Notes: generated by a model from the sequence alone, not told the origin. DNA of 64,000 nucleotides from Theionarchaea archaeon (GCA_018992685.1 JACVGT010000013.1:1-64000), one strand, 5' to 3'; shown: positions 10,555 through 19,625, counted from the stretch's first letter. Numbers and translations are program-made.

Positions 10555-11055
10555 TCACATCCTCATTCTTTCTACTGAGTAATAAGTTATGTCACCTTCT
10601 TCGTCAATGAAAGCAAACACCATCAGTTTATTCACAGAATGTGCCAGTCGGCAGTGTTTGACAATGTCATACGTCTGGAATTCTCTCTTCTCGGGAATGA
10701 CATGGATCAGGTACTCTGCGTGCTCTTCGGGTCCTTTCCGATACACTCTGAAATGGCATCCATATTTGAACCCTGTCTTTACTATGAGACCCCTGTCCCG
10801 CAGATCCTTGTACACAAAGAAGCGGATGTCGAATTCGGCCTCAGACCTGGCAATTTCCAGCAATTGGGAGAAGTTTAGTGGTTTTCCTTCAATTTCCACC
10901 TCAATCTTGCCTTTTTCCAGGAGATACAAAGCTTCCAGAAAATTGAGATAGAGTTTCTTCTCCTTGATTTTCCCATAGAACCCCTTGCTGTGTAGCTTTG
11001 ACACTTCTGGTTCATTTTCAAAGACTATTTGAGATTCCATGAGTTTGCCCTTCAT
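10555..11055 (-). CDS. endA: tRNA-splicing endonuclease
   Basis: 166 residues, close to the usual single-subunit archaeal EndA. It cuts the bulge-helix-bulge at tRNA and rRNA intron junctions. The C-terminal nuclease domain shows the catalytic triad: Tyr in GFKYGCHFRVY, His in HAEYLIHV, and Lys in AHSVNKLMVF, followed by the terminal strand GDITYYSVERM. I start at ATG 11055, which has gtgggctc-type SD (aggtgg) just upstream; the reading frame stays open to an ATG at 11109 (184 residues). Upstream of eno in the same operon. Confidence 0.93.
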   Translation of the reverse strand: MKGKLMESQIVFENEPEVSKLHSKGFYGKIKEKKLYLNFLEALYLLEKGKIEVEIEGKPLNFSQLLEIARSEAEFDIRFFVYKDLRDRGLIVKTGFKYGCHFRVYRKGPEEHAEYLIHVIPEKREFQTYDIVKHCRLAHSVNKLMVFAFIDEEGDITYYSVERMRM

Positions 11056-11177
11056 GAGCCCACCTGAACAAGTGATGTCCCCTCGCTGCGCGGGATAGGA
11101 ACATGACATCCAATCCCGCTGTTCACGATTTCTCTTGTCCTGGAGAAAGCAGGCTGCTCACGTTGGATATTCATACC

Positions 11178-11984
11178 CTACCTCTTCTTCACCGCAATTA
11201 CATAGAAATCCCTGAGCCATCCAGGACTTTTCAGAATCTCAATGCCTTTGTAGTCTCTCTGATACACTGAAAATCTGTATTTCTTGGGAGATTCCATTTT
11301 TTCAGTGAGAAGAGAACCCATCTTGAGAATGAGGTCCTGGGCAACCTTTTGCAATCGTTCTTCGTTCTTCCTGTACTCTTTTCGATGGGTGGAGTAGTAC
11401 ATCTTCATTCGGTCTTTGACAAAGGCTCGAATTACAACCACACACCACGCAACAGCTATGATCGCGTAGAGAATGTAAGGAAGGTGTTGTGGTGAGATGA
11501 AGGGCATCCTGGCACTCATGAAAGAAACAAGAAGTATAATCCCCACAATGAGGAAGGCCTGCTTCACGAGATACCTCATGAAAGCAAAGATATTGATGTA
11601 TAATTTCATTCTGGGTTCACTGTGGTACGGCAAATCAGTAATAGCCTTCATATCATTGTAAACCTGAGACCAGTTCTCCATTCGAGCAGATTCTCTCAGT
11701 GTTCGAGTTCTTTCTCTCAGTCCTTCTACGTCGACGCCCATCCCCACTCGATAAGAGTCGATTACTGAGATAAGCCAGGCAAGATTTTCCAGCTCCTCGT
11801 CCCTATTGAGAATCTTCCGTCTAAATTTGCTTAACATCCCACTCCTCTCCTTCCTTTCCTTTATATATCTTTCTGAAATCGCAGCACAGACAGTAACATT
11901 TAGCTCCTCTGCAACCTCGTCGATCGCTAAAGCCCAGAAATAATAACTCTTCTGAAAATACCGAACAAAACGGAGGATGTTCAC
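11178..11984 (-). CDS. Membrane protein of unknown function
   Basis: About 268 residues from GTG 11984. Residues 1-60 look helical and partly amphipathic, the middle is charged and coiled-coil-like (RERTRTLRESARMENW), and two transmembrane helices lie near residues 155-180 and 187-210, followed by a basic cytoplasmic region (KDRMKMYYSTHRKEY). I recognise no family. The frame is open to an ATG at 12080, but that would read through the shared divergent promoter region (TATA at 12024-12033), so GTG 11984 is preferred. Divergent from the amino-acid permease. Confidence 0.6.
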   Translation of the reverse strand: MNILRFVRYFQKSYYFWALAIDEVAEELNVTVCAAISERYIKERKERSGMLSKFRRKILNRDEELENLAWLISVIDSYRVGMGVDVEGLRERTRTLRESARMENWSQVYNDMKAITDLPYHSEPRMKLYINIFAFMRYLVKQAFLIVGIILLVSFMSARMPFISPQHLPYILYAIIAVAWCVVVIRAFVKDRMKMYYSTHRKEYRKNEERLQKVAQDLILKMGSLLTEKMESPKKYRFSVYQRDYKGIEILKSPGWLRDFYVIAVKKR

Positions 11985-12023
11985 CCCCTGCCATGCCTTA
12001 GAAAAGCGCGTTAAAACCGAAAG

Positions 12024-12033
12024 TTTTATATAC
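12024..12033 (+). promoter_or_regulatory. TATA box of the permease gene, possibly bidirectional
   Basis: The sequence ttttatatac lies 75 nt before the permease ATG. On the opposite strand the same bases read gtatataaaa and are placed to serve the divergent membrane-protein gene. Confidence 0.6.
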
Positions 12034-12052
12034 CTATTCCTGACACTAGATA

Positions 12053-12072
12053 TGTCGAACACAATTTCGACA
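12053..12072. promoter_or_regulatory. Inverted-repeat operator candidate before the permease gene
   Basis: A perfect 7-bp inverted repeat, TGTCGAA and TTCGACA separated by 6 bp, sits about 25 nt after the TATA centre, at the expected transcription start. A repressor bound here would block transcription. Confidence 0.45.
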
Positions 12073-12098
12073 ATACACAAAAAAAAGGAGGAAAAAAT

Positions 12099-13682
12099 AT
12101 GGCGAAAGAGGAACCCATAGTATTCACAAGGAGAGCGTCAGGTCTTGTCAGAGAAATCGGACTCTTCACTGCGATTGCCATTCCTTTGACTCACACCATT
12201 GGTGGAGGTATCAACAAACTTCTCATCATCGCAAGCTACGAACACCCTGGTGCCAATGTCCCCCTCGCATTCATTCTGGCTGGTATTCCTGTGATGGCTA
12301 CGGCAATATCTTACACAATGCTAGCTGTGAGCATGCCCAGAACTGGTGGTGACTATATCTACATATCACGAGGATTGAACCCTGTTCTCGGTTTCCTCAC
12401 GAGTTGGGGATTCTGGTGGACAGAGATCATGTCATTGGGTATCATCGCTATTTATGATGTGGACTTCTGGGGTCTCAGCTTTAGAATAGCCGGTCAAGCT
12501 ACAGACAGCGCAACATTAATGCACTATGCAGACGTGTTCAAAGGAGAAGGAGCAACTACAGGTCTGATAATCGGAATTCTCATTGTTATTGTATCAGGGC
12601 TGGTGACTTACTTCGGTGCCCGTGTATACTCTTGGATCATCAACATCGGGTTGGTCCTTGGCATTGTCGGCAGTATCATCATGGTCATCTTCTTCATATA
12701 CCGATCACCTGGTCAGGCTTCCACGCTGTGGAACGCGACCTATGGTGATGGTACCTATGAGAAGATCGTGCAGATTGCCAAAGACACAGGTTGGACGCCA
12801 ACGGGCTTCAGCTTTGGAGCCACGGCAGGAGCATCTATCGGTGCAGTGTGGGCATATATCGGATTTACAGCCGGTGCCTACATGGGTGGTGAAGTCAAGA
12901 ACCCATCCAAGGGTATGGTCTGGTCCATTTCTGTCAGTGCAATCCTTATCATACTGTACTACGCTTTTGTTGGTGTCATGGTATACAGAGCCTTTGGCGA
13001 CTTTATTCCCATGTACACACATGTCACCAATAACGCTCCCGACCAATTGGAAGCAATCATGGCATCATACCCAACACCATTGCTACCCACCTTCGCTGCA
13101 GCTCTTGCACCTGGACAGAGTGCACTGCAGTTCTTGATGGCTGCATCGGGTGCCATATGGCTGCTCAATGACATTCCTGCATTCTTCCTGGTGTGCTCAC
13201 GACTGGTGTTCTCGTGGTCCTTTGACCGATTCTTCCCCGAAAAGATCGCCGAAGTCAACGACAAGTGGCACAGCCCCCACTATGCTATTCTCCTGACCAC
13301 CATTGGTGGAGTGCTGGGAGTGATGTTCTACTACGGAAGGTCGTGGGTCGCTGCTGTGGACACCACCATGCTGTACATATTTGCAGTGATGTTTGGCTGT
13401 TTGGCTGCTGCAGTTACTCCTTATGTGCGGCGTGAAGTCTACGAACGAAGTATCAAATGGGAAGTCTTAGGAGTTCCATTGATGACCTTAGCTGGTATCA
13501 TTGGATTTGGCGGCAACTTCATTCTGGTGTTTGTTGCCGGCAAGGGAATCCCAGAACGTGACCTCTTCTTCCTGGCTATCTGGATGACCGTAGGTCTGAT
13601 CATCTTCTTGGCATACTATGCGCACAACATTCGCAAGGGAGTCGACGTCAAGACCATATACGCCGAGATTCCACCTGCTTAG
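12099..13682 (+). CDS. APC-superfamily amino-acid permease
   Basis: 527 residues with about 12 transmembrane helices. The N-terminal helix contains the broken-helix glycine motif THTIGGG and the next region has SMPRTGGDYIYISRGLNP, both typical of amino acid-polyamine-organocation permeases; AYIGFTAGAYMGGEVKNPSKGM is the usual TM6-loop region. It would import amino acids at the cytoplasmic membrane; substrate cannot be inferred. Start is set by the strong SD ggagg at 12087-12091. Unlike most first genes here it has a leader of about 50 nt, with an inverted repeat at its 5' end that suggests regulation. Confidence 0.9.
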   Translation: MAKEEPIVFTRRASGLVREIGLFTAIAIPLTHTIGGGINKLLIIASYEHPGANVPLAFILAGIPVMATAISYTMLAVSMPRTGGDYIYISRGLNPVLGFLTSWGFWWTEIMSLGIIAIYDVDFWGLSFRIAGQATDSATLMHYADVFKGEGATTGLIIGILIVIVSGLVTYFGARVYSWIINIGLVLGIVGSIIMVIFFIYRSPGQASTLWNATYGDGTYEKIVQIAKDTGWTPTGFSFGATAGASIGAVWAYIGFTAGAYMGGEVKNPSKGMVWSISVSAILIILYYAFVGVMVYRAFGDFIPMYTHVTNNAPDQLEAIMASYPTPLLPTFAAALAPGQSALQFLMAASGAIWLLNDIPAFFLVCSRLVFSWSFDRFFPEKIAEVNDKWHSPHYAILLTTIGGVLGVMFYYGRSWVAAVDTTMLYIFAVMFGCLAAAVTPYVRREVYERSIKWEVLGVPLMTLAGIIGFGGNFILVFVAGKGIPERDLFFLAIWMTVGLIIFLAYYAHNIRKGVDVKTIYAEIPPA

Positions 13683-13683
13683 C

Positions 13684-13710
13684 TCTTTTTCTTTCTTTTT
13701 CTTCTTTTTC
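13684..13710 (+). terminator. Pyrimidine/T-tract terminator
   Basis: Four T5 runs separated by single C or TTC interruptions directly follow the permease stop codon. Confidence 0.5.
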
Positions 13711-13808
13711 AATCTTCATGAAGAATAGAAACAAATTTAAGAACTGACAATTTTCAACTGTTGCAAAGAACAAGATGTATTTCTCGCACAATGTAGATCC
13801 ATCAAACT

Positions 13809-14966
13809 TTATCGAATGTGAACTTCAACAATGTCTCCATCTTGCAGGATATGGTCTGATCCTACTTTCTGTCCCTCATACTTTGCTGAAGGGCCCCAAA
13901 TCCTAGCATACTTGAATTTCCTCTGAAATTGCTTGTGAATTCTGCCAGCGGCTTCATGGACTGTGGACTGAGGCTTCATGGTGATGGGTGGGTACGCAAC
14001 CTGTTCCCCCGGGGTCTTGGTATACACTCTAATGATGTTTAGCCTGCGATAAATGGCTTCTTTCACGGGCTCCAGGTTAATACCCTTCTCTGCCGAAATA
14101 GGAACAACCTCGTAGGAACTGTACTGCCCCCTGAGCTGAACAAACTGCTCTTTGCTGTTCTTCAGGTCTCCCTTGGTAGCCAGGATGAGGGCAGGTCGAA
14201 AAGCAGTGGATTCATCAAGTGCTTCCTGAAACTGGTCTACTGTGGTGTCCCCTCTGAACACCACAATGGCATTATGCACCTTTTCTCTGAGCAAGAGTTC
14301 CTTTATGACCTGTTCATCCCCCTGAAGAAACTGTCTTCCCCTCAACTCAATCCCCCCTTCAGCCCTCTTTATTATTTCAATGTCAGGGGGATCCTCGTTC
14401 AGCCGAATACCTCCCTTTTCCAGTTCTTCCAGGATTACCGTCATCTGTTCCACTGAGTCCCGGGAAAGATCAATGACAATTGCCACAACATCTGCTGCTC
14501 TTACCGCACTCAGAATCTGAAGACCGAATCCTTTTCCCATTGACACATCCTGAATAAGTGCTGGAATCTCCACCAGCTGTATCTGCACATCCTTGTACTC
14601 AAGCATCCCTGGCGTAGGAATTGTTGTGGTAAATGGGTAGTTCCCCACTTGGACATCTGCGTTGCTCAACCGGGTTAGAACTGAGGATTTTCCCGAGTTG
14701 GGCAGTCCCACCAATGCCACCTGAGCTGCACCTTCTTTCTTCACATTAAAGACTGGACCATGCCCCATCTTCCTGGACCTGGCATCCATTTCTTCTTTGA
14801 CTTTGGATATCCTTCTCTTAATCTGCATCTGCATTTTCTCTGTTCCTTTGTGCTTGGGAATCAACGTGAGCATTTTTTCCAGTGCTCTCAACCGCTCCTT
14901 TGGATTTTTCGCCTGCCTGAACTCTTCTTCTGCAGCCTGATATTCCGGTGTCACATTGCTGGGCAT
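13809..14966 (-). CDS. DRG/Obg-type GTP-binding protein with TGS domain
   Basis: 385 residues. Walker A is GLPNSGKSS, the G2/G3 region reads NYPFTTTIPTPG and VEIPAL (the usual DxPG is changed to EIPA), and G4 is ATKGD. The C-terminal TGS domain covers about 300-385 (YPPITMKPQSTVHEAAGRIH to DGDIVEVHIR). Family members bind ribosomes or RNA and are translation-linked GTPases. Start chosen at ATG 14966, whose TATA (14986-14998, read on minus) is centred about 26 nt upstream; the frame is open to 15026. Divergent from the DinB-like gene with back-to-back leaderless promoters. Confidence 0.88.
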   Translation of the reverse strand: MPSNVTPEYQAAEEEFRQAKNPKERLRALEKMLTLIPKHKGTEKMQMQIKRRISKVKEEMDARSRKMGHGPVFNVKKEGAAQVALVGLPNSGKSSVLTRLSNADVQVGNYPFTTTIPTPGMLEYKDVQIQLVEIPALIQDVSMGKGFGLQILSAVRAADVVAIVIDLSRDSVEQMTVILEELEKGGIRLNEDPPDIEIIKRAEGGIELRGRQFLQGDEQVIKELLLREKVHNAIVVFRGDTTVDQFQEALDESTAFRPALILATKGDLKNSKEQFVQLRGQYSSYEVVPISAEKGINLEPVKEAIYRRLNIIRVYTKTPGEQVAYPPITMKPQSTVHEAAGRIHKQFQRKFKYARIWGPSAKYEGQKVGSDHILQDGDIVEVHIR

Positions 14967-14985
14967 ATGTGTTTTACTGTGAGAG

Positions 14986-15039
14986 AATTTATAAATCTTA
15001 CATGTGTCGATTAAAATGCGGCACAAAGTCTTTTAATTT
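14986..15039. promoter_or_regulatory. Back-to-back promoters for the GTPase and DinB-like genes
   Basis: A minus-strand TATA at 14986-14998 (gatttataaattc when read on minus) and a plus-strand TATA at 15030-15039 (cttttaattt) each lie about 26 nt from ATG 14966 and ATG 15058 respectively. Both transcripts would be leaderless. Confidence 0.6.
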
Positions 15040-15057
15040 CCCCTTCCGCTAGAAATC

Positions 15058-15495
15058 ATGAACAGGAAAGAAGCACTCCTGACTGAAATGAAGACATCCG
15101 TGGAGAACCTCTTGGAAGCAGCTCAGGCAGTGAAAGGATTCGAATCCACTCCCGTAACGGGCACCTGGACCGCAAGTGAGGTTCTGTCTCATATAGCAGC
15201 CTGGGATCTCTATTTTAGAGAGCTCAGCAAGACCCTGAAGAGAGAAGATCCTCTACCAGAATGGCCTGATTTCAATGAATTCAATGAGAAAGCAGTTTCA
15301 GAAAGAAGGGACAAATCCAGAGATCAACTCGTTGAGGAAGTGAGGAAAACCAGGGACACGTACATACAGTTCATACAGGAGCTGCCTGAAGATGAGGTTT
15401 TCAACAAGGGAGTCCACAAATTCAGCATAGGAAGCCTGGCCAAGGACATCATTGACCATGATAAACACCACCTGAAACAGCTGAAAGCGCACTAG
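15058..15495 (+). CDS. DinB/YfiT-superfamily metal-binding four-helix protein
   Basis: 145 residues, the full length of a DinB-fold protein. The three metal-ligand histidines are His45 (SEVLSHIAAWD), His134 and His138 (DHDKHH). DinB-like proteins include thiol S-transferases that use mycothiol, glutathione or bacillithiol (for example Bacillus BstA/YfiT); others have unknown function. Because the window encodes a bacillithiol pathway 19 kb away, a bacillithiol S-transferase role is attractive but is only inference. Leaderless start. It converges on pcp, the two stop codons being adjacent. Confidence 0.75.
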   Translation: MNRKEALLTEMKTSVENLLEAAQAVKGFESTPVTGTWTASEVLSHIAAWDLYFRELSKTLKREDPLPEWPDFNEFNEKAVSERRDKSRDQLVEEVRKTRDTYIQFIQELPEDEVFNKGVHKFSIGSLAKDIIDHDKHHLKQLKAH

Positions 15496-16113
15496 CTATT
15501 TGATCACCGAAATGCATTCCTCAAGAGCTATTGTGAGGGATTTTACCATGAGATCGAGGCTCATAGAAGCTTTTCCAGGTTTATCCGCTGCCTGTTGGGG
15601 CAAATAAGGAAGGTGCATGAATCCTGCTTGCACTGGCAGAGCATGGCGCTTTATGTAATGTAGCGTTCCATACAACACGTGGTTGCACAGGTATGTCCCT
15701 GCAGAATTGGAAATCACAGCAGGAATTCCTGCCCTCTTCAAGGCATCCACAATCCTCACCACAGGAATGGAGGCAAAGTATCCGTCCTGTCCCTCAGGTT
15801 CGATGATCTGATTCCCTCTTAGAATTCCTTTGTTGTCCTTGACTTTCGCATCATCACAGTTGATGGCAATCCGTTCGACTGCCACGTGGGTATATCCACC
15901 TGCTTCTCCCATGTGTAGAATGATGTCAGGCTTCACTTCTCTACAGAAAGCGATGGCTTGTTTTCTGGCCTCGTCAAAGACGACTGGTAGCTGTCTTGCC
16001 ACAATGTCAATGTCCAGCTTCAGCTCCAGTACTGCTTTGCATGTTTCCCACGAAGGGTTGACTGCTTCTCCTTTAAAGGGTTCGAACCCGGTTAGTAAAA
16101 CTCCCACACGCAT
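15496..16113 (-). CDS. pcp: Pyroglutamyl-peptidase I (pyrrolidone-carboxylate peptidase)
   Basis: 205 residues, typical length for a C15 cysteine peptidase that removes N-terminal pyroglutamate from peptides in the cytoplasm. Starts MRVGVLLTGFEPF. Catalytic residues are visible: Glu in VERIAIN, Cys in SNSAGTYLCNHVLY, His in GFMHLPYLPQQ. Its ATG shares a nucleotide with the TGA of the upstream Lrp gene (TGATG), so the two are translationally coupled. Confidence 0.93.
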   Translation of the reverse strand: MRVGVLLTGFEPFKGEAVNPSWETCKAVLELKLDIDIVARQLPVVFDEARKQAIAFCREVKPDIILHMGEAGGYTHVAVERIAINCDDAKVKDNKGILRGNQIIEPEGQDGYFASIPVVRIVDALKRAGIPAVISNSAGTYLCNHVLYGTLHYIKRHALPVQAGFMHLPYLPQQAADKPGKASMSLDLMVKSLTIALEECISVIK

Positions 16114-16694
16114 CACCGCGGATTTGGCCAGAACTTGCCCCTGTACCATGGAGTTATAGGACAGCCCAGGCACCTGTTAGAGCTGTAGTAGGCACATTCT
16201 CTACAGTTGACCTCCAGTTCACAGGTCTGGTTTTCTATTTCCAGTTTCACGGGGAAGACAAAATCCTTGACAGGGGCTACAACCACATCAAAATTCACGT
16301 CCGATACCAATGGATTACTGCGCAAATGACGATCGATAATCGCCTCCAACGTGGCCACATCTTCGCCCATGAAAAACATGCACAAGTTGTGCTGACCAGA
16401 CGTAATGAGCCCGTTCAGGAAGAAGGGACAATCACTAAAGACCTCCAGAAGATGGGGTGTATTCTCGGCAGTCACATCAACCTTGGCCAAGTTGAGTCCC
16501 ACCGTCTTGAAATTCATTCCCACCATATAGTGAACAGCACCTTTTTCGCTGAGTTTCCTGATTCTCACTCCAACTGATGGCTGTGACAGGTTGACTTCCT
16601 TGGCGATGTCACTCTGAGACATCTGTGGGTTCTCCTCCAGAAGCGATATGATCTTTCGATCCTTTTCATCGAGGCCGAGCTTTTCTTTCAACAT
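16113..16694 (-). CDS. Lrp/AsnC-family transcriptional regulator with C-terminal Cys cluster
   Basis: 193 residues. N-terminal winged helix at 8-60 (DEKDRKIISLLEENPQMS, then LSQPSVGVRIRKL), then a ligand-binding alpha-beta domain to about 150. The last 40 residues are unusual for Lrp: CELEVNCRECAYYSSNRC then LGCP gives five to six cysteines, a likely zinc or Fe-S site that could respond to metal or redox state. TATA at 16715-16723 is centred 26 nt from the ATG, so the message is leaderless. Coupled to pcp, which suggests control of peptide or amino-acid use. Confidence 0.88.
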   Translation of the reverse strand: MLKEKLGLDEKDRKIISLLEENPQMSQSDIAKEVNLSQPSVGVRIRKLSEKGAVHYMVGMNFKTVGLNLAKVDVTAENTPHLLEVFSDCPFFLNGLITSGQHNLCMFFMGEDVATLEAIIDRHLRSNPLVSDVNFDVVVAPVKDFVFPVKLEIENQTCELEVNCRECAYYSSNRCLGCPITPWYRGKFWPNPR

Positions 16695-16826
16695 GATTTT
16701 CTGAACTATGTGTACTTTATAAGTCTATCCTCTAGGTTATTACTTTCCACCCCCAAATCTAAATAGTATGAGAGGATATGTGGACGATTGATCAATACAA
16801 ACCTCACCTCATCACACTGCACATAA

Positions 16827-16836
16827 CTCTTTTAAC
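16827..16836 (+). promoter_or_regulatory. TATA box of prs
   Basis: The sequence ctcttttaac is centred 26 nt before ATG 16857, giving a leaderless transcript. Confidence 0.5.
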
Positions 16837-16856
16837 AGGGGATACCTTCTTTCAAT

Positions 16857-17723
16857 ATGAAGCTCATTGGCCCCCGAACACCACTCTGTGTGGGTCTGGC
16901 CCGCAAGCTGGAATGTGATTTTGTTGAGATGGACAGGAGAATATTCCCTGATGGAGAGCTTAACCCCCGCATTGTGGAAGCTCCCAGAGAGGTATTGCTG
17001 GTGAACACTCTCTCTTCGGAGAGGTTTGACCCCAATAGATATTTGCTGGAATTCTATTTTTCCATAAAAAATCTCACAGAAAGAGGGACAGAATCCATTG
17101 TGGTACTCATGCCCTATCTGCCTTATTCTCGCCAGGACGCAGTATTCAGGGAGGGGGAGTCCTTTACTTCCAAGTATGTTCTTGAATTGTTCAGGGATCT
17201 TGGCATTGGTACCCTCTTTTCAGTGACCTTCCACCTTCATCGCCAGCAGACAGGCAACTTTGTGCCGGGGATCACTCTTCATGATGTCTCCGGCATTGAT
17301 GCACTGCGCGACTTCATCAAGAAACGATTCATCCAGGAAGAACAGCCGATCTTCATAGCCCCTGATGAAGAAGCTGAAAAATGGGCTCGAAGAGTGGCAA
17401 CTCCCCTGAATGGCGAAGTTTTCGTCTTTAGCAAACGAAGAAATCGCTCGAAAGGAGCAATAGAAACTCAAGGAGAGATACCAGAAGGACGTGATGTGGT
17501 CATCGTTGATGACATGATTTCTACAGGGGGGACTATCCGAAACGCTGTTAATATATGCAGAGTCTTCAAATCCAAGAAGATCTTGGTGTGTGCGGTCCAC
17601 GGCATTTCCTCTCAAATTCCATTCCAGGATATCGACATTGTTACCACCAATACCATAGACAATCCTTTTGCTGAAGTGGACATGACACCCTATCTCGCGG
17701 AAGCTCTGTCACAATATCTTTAA
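16857..17723 (+). CDS. prs: Ribose-phosphate pyrophosphokinase (PRPP synthetase)
   Basis: 288 residues, the length of archaeal PRPP synthetases. It makes PRPP from ribose 5-phosphate and ATP for nucleotide, histidine and tryptophan synthesis. Visible motifs: RIFPDGELNPRI, MPYLPYSRQD (ATP loop), VTFHLHRQQTGNF, and the PRPP-binding loop VVIVDDMISTGGTI. It is 22 bp upstream of the HDAC-like gene, probably cotranscribed. Confidence 0.95.
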   Translation: MKLIGPRTPLCVGLARKLECDFVEMDRRIFPDGELNPRIVEAPREVLLVNTLSSERFDPNRYLLEFYFSIKNLTERGTESIVVLMPYLPYSRQDAVFREGESFTSKYVLELFRDLGIGTLFSVTFHLHRQQTGNFVPGITLHDVSGIDALRDFIKKRFIQEEQPIFIAPDEEAEKWARRVATPLNGEVFVFSKRRNRSKGAIETQGEIPEGRDVVIVDDMISTGGTIRNAVNICRVFKSKKILVCAVHGISSQIPFQDIDIVTTNTIDNPFAEVDMTPYLAEALSQYL

Positions 17724-17745
17724 GGCAGCCTGCCGGTGTTCCAGT

Positions 17746-18477
17746 ATGAACGTGGTGTATCATCCCAGGTTCCTGGAGGATTACCCCACTGCCTCTTGTG
17801 AGTGTCCAGACAGGATTGTGAATATTCTTGAAGCACTGGAAGGGTATGCGCTGGTAGCACCAGAGGCTGCTTCTGACGCCCAGCTCAGCATGATCCACGG
17901 AGGTACCTATATCGAAACGGTGAAGAAGGAATGTCCTGATACCTACGCTGTTGCTGCACTTGCAGCGGGAGGAGCTGCGAAGACAGCTCTCCTCTCACTT
18001 GAAGAACCCGCGTTTGGGTTAATTCGTCCCCCAGGGCACCATGCCAGCAGAAACTCTGCATGGGGATTCTGTTTCTTCAACAATATGGCACTGTCTTTGA
18101 CGATGCTGAAGGAACAGGGGCTGATCAGAAATGCCCTGGTGCTGGACATTGACCTTCACTTTGGAGATGGCACGGTCGATATACTCGGCAGCGAGCCCTG
18201 GGTATCCATTTTCAATACAAGAGCACACGAAAGAACGCACTATATGGATGACGTAAGAAAAGTGCTGCGAGAACATGAATACGACGTCATAGGAGTCTCT
18301 ACAGGATTTGACACCTATGTGAGAGACTGGGGAGGCATCCTCACAACTGAGGATTATTTCATCATAGGGAGCCTTGTTAAGAAATCTAGTGAAAAGCGAT
18401 TTGCGCTCTTAGAGGGAGGATACTACCTCCCTGACCTTGGAAAGAATGTGCTGTCTTTCCTGAAAGGACTCTACTAG
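17746..18477 (+). CDS. Histone-deacetylase-fold metal-dependent deacetylase
   Basis: 243 residues, short for the arginase/deacetylase family. The active-site motifs are intact: RPPGHHA (tandem His), DIDLHFGDGT (Asp and His metal ligands), GFDTYVRDWGG (third Asp), LEGGY. Related prokaryotic enzymes (AcuC-like, acetylpolyamine amidohydrolases) remove acyl groups from small molecules or proteins. The true substrate cannot be told. It follows prs by 22 bp. A Sir2-type deacylase is also encoded at 32.2 kb. Confidence 0.85.
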   Translation: MNVVYHPRFLEDYPTASCECPDRIVNILEALEGYALVAPEAASDAQLSMIHGGTYIETVKKECPDTYAVAALAAGGAAKTALLSLEEPAFGLIRPPGHHASRNSAWGFCFFNNMALSLTMLKEQGLIRNALVLDIDLHFGDGTVDILGSEPWVSIFNTRAHERTHYMDDVRKVLREHEYDVIGVSTGFDTYVRDWGGILTTEDYFIIGSLVKKSSEKRFALLEGGYYLPDLGKNVLSFLKGLY

Positions 18478-18506
18478 TGTCGGGCGCCACAGGATTATTC
18501 CGCATG

Positions 18507-19625
18507 TCACCTCTTGAGAATGATGAGTCCCCCAAGGAATGCGAAAATCGGAACCAAGACAAATGAAGTCTGCATGGACGACATGTCCGTTATTGCACCC
18601 ATCAATATGGGAGCAACTGAGGCCATAATATAGCCCACAGAAAAGAACAGTCCCAGTCCTGTGCCGTGCATTTCCTCTGGTGTCCGATCAGTGAGCAACC
18701 CGAACAGCGTGGGCCAGACACTGTTGAAAAGTAACCCAGCCAGACAAGCAAAGCCAATCATCGCATAGTATTGGGGTAATGAAAGTAACACATACATCAG
18801 CACTCCTGAAAGGATTGACATTACACAAACGATCTTGGGCTTTTCGTACATGTCAGAGAGCTGGCCTCCAATGATCTGTCCAACAACGCCGAACCCATTG
18901 AATAGAGAAAGGAACAATCCAAACGTTGCAGAAGTAAATGCAAGGTCAGCCAGCTTCAGAGGCAGGAAGATGGTAAGCCCTCGGGAGGCCATTGAGACAA
19001 AGCCCAGACTGATGATCACCAAAAAGATTTTTCGGACAAACAGGCTGCGTACAGCGACCTTCCGCTTTTCACCTGCTTCTTCTTTCACCAAACCCAGGAA
19101 CAGAATACATACAACAATCCCTGCCACCGGGAAAACTCTGAATACAAAACGCCATCCATACAGCTGGGCTAGTACTCCCGCAATCACAGGAAATATGGTC
19201 ATACCCAGGTTGCCTCCAGCTCCATGAATTCCCAGAGCTTTTCCTTTCTGGTGCTTGAATGCACTGGAAATAAGTGAAACGCTGACTGGATGGTATACGC
19301 TGGCTCCCAGACCAGCCAACAAGTTCCATATCACAAGTTGGGCATATGACTGAGAAATGCCCATAAAATAGAAGCTCACCGAAAGACACAGTAATCCACC
19401 GACGATGAGCATCTTGCGCTTCCCCGTATAGTCAGAGAGATACCCCGTGAAGAATTGACCTGCTCCAAGAGAGATGATCATGCATCCACCGAGCACACCT
19501 ACCTGCAGGTAGGACAGAGATAGCTCTTTGGCTATCAAAGGAAGCAGAGTGGGCAGGACCAATTCAAACCCATCATCAACCAGGTGGGCGAGAAAGGTCA
19601 ACCCCTGCATGCGGGCTAGTGACAT
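18507..19625 (-). CDS. Major facilitator superfamily transporter
   Basis: 372 residues with about 11-12 transmembrane helices. The loop 2-3 signature appears as GYLSDYTGKRKML and a related GGQLSDMYEKPKIV is repeated in the second half, as in MFS proteins built from two six-helix halves. Substrate unknown. Minus-strand TATA at 19645-19655 is centred about 26 nt from the ATG (leaderless). Monocistronic. Confidence 0.88.
   Translation of the reverse strand: MSLARMQGLTFLAHLVDDGFELVLPTLLPLIAKELSLSYLQVGVLGGCMIISLGAGQFFTGYLSDYTGKRKMLIVGGLLCLSVSFYFMGISQSYAQLVIWNLLAGLGASVYHPVSVSLISSAFKHQKGKALGIHGAGGNLGMTIFPVIAGVLAQLYGWRFVFRVFPVAGIVVCILFLGLVKEEAGEKRKVAVRSLFVRKIFLVIISLGFVSMASRGLTIFLPLKLADLAFTSATFGLFLSLFNGFGVVGQIIGGQLSDMYEKPKIVCVMSILSGVLMYVLLSLPQYYAMIGFACLAGLLFNSVWPTLFGLLTDRTPEEMHGTGLGLFFSVGYIMASVAPILMGAITDMSSMQTSFVLVPIFAFLGGLIILKR

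Noticed and set aside
16070..16095. tRNA T-loop-like gggttcgaaccc
   Set aside because: It encodes the conserved TGFEPF region of pcp and no cloverleaf surrounds it.
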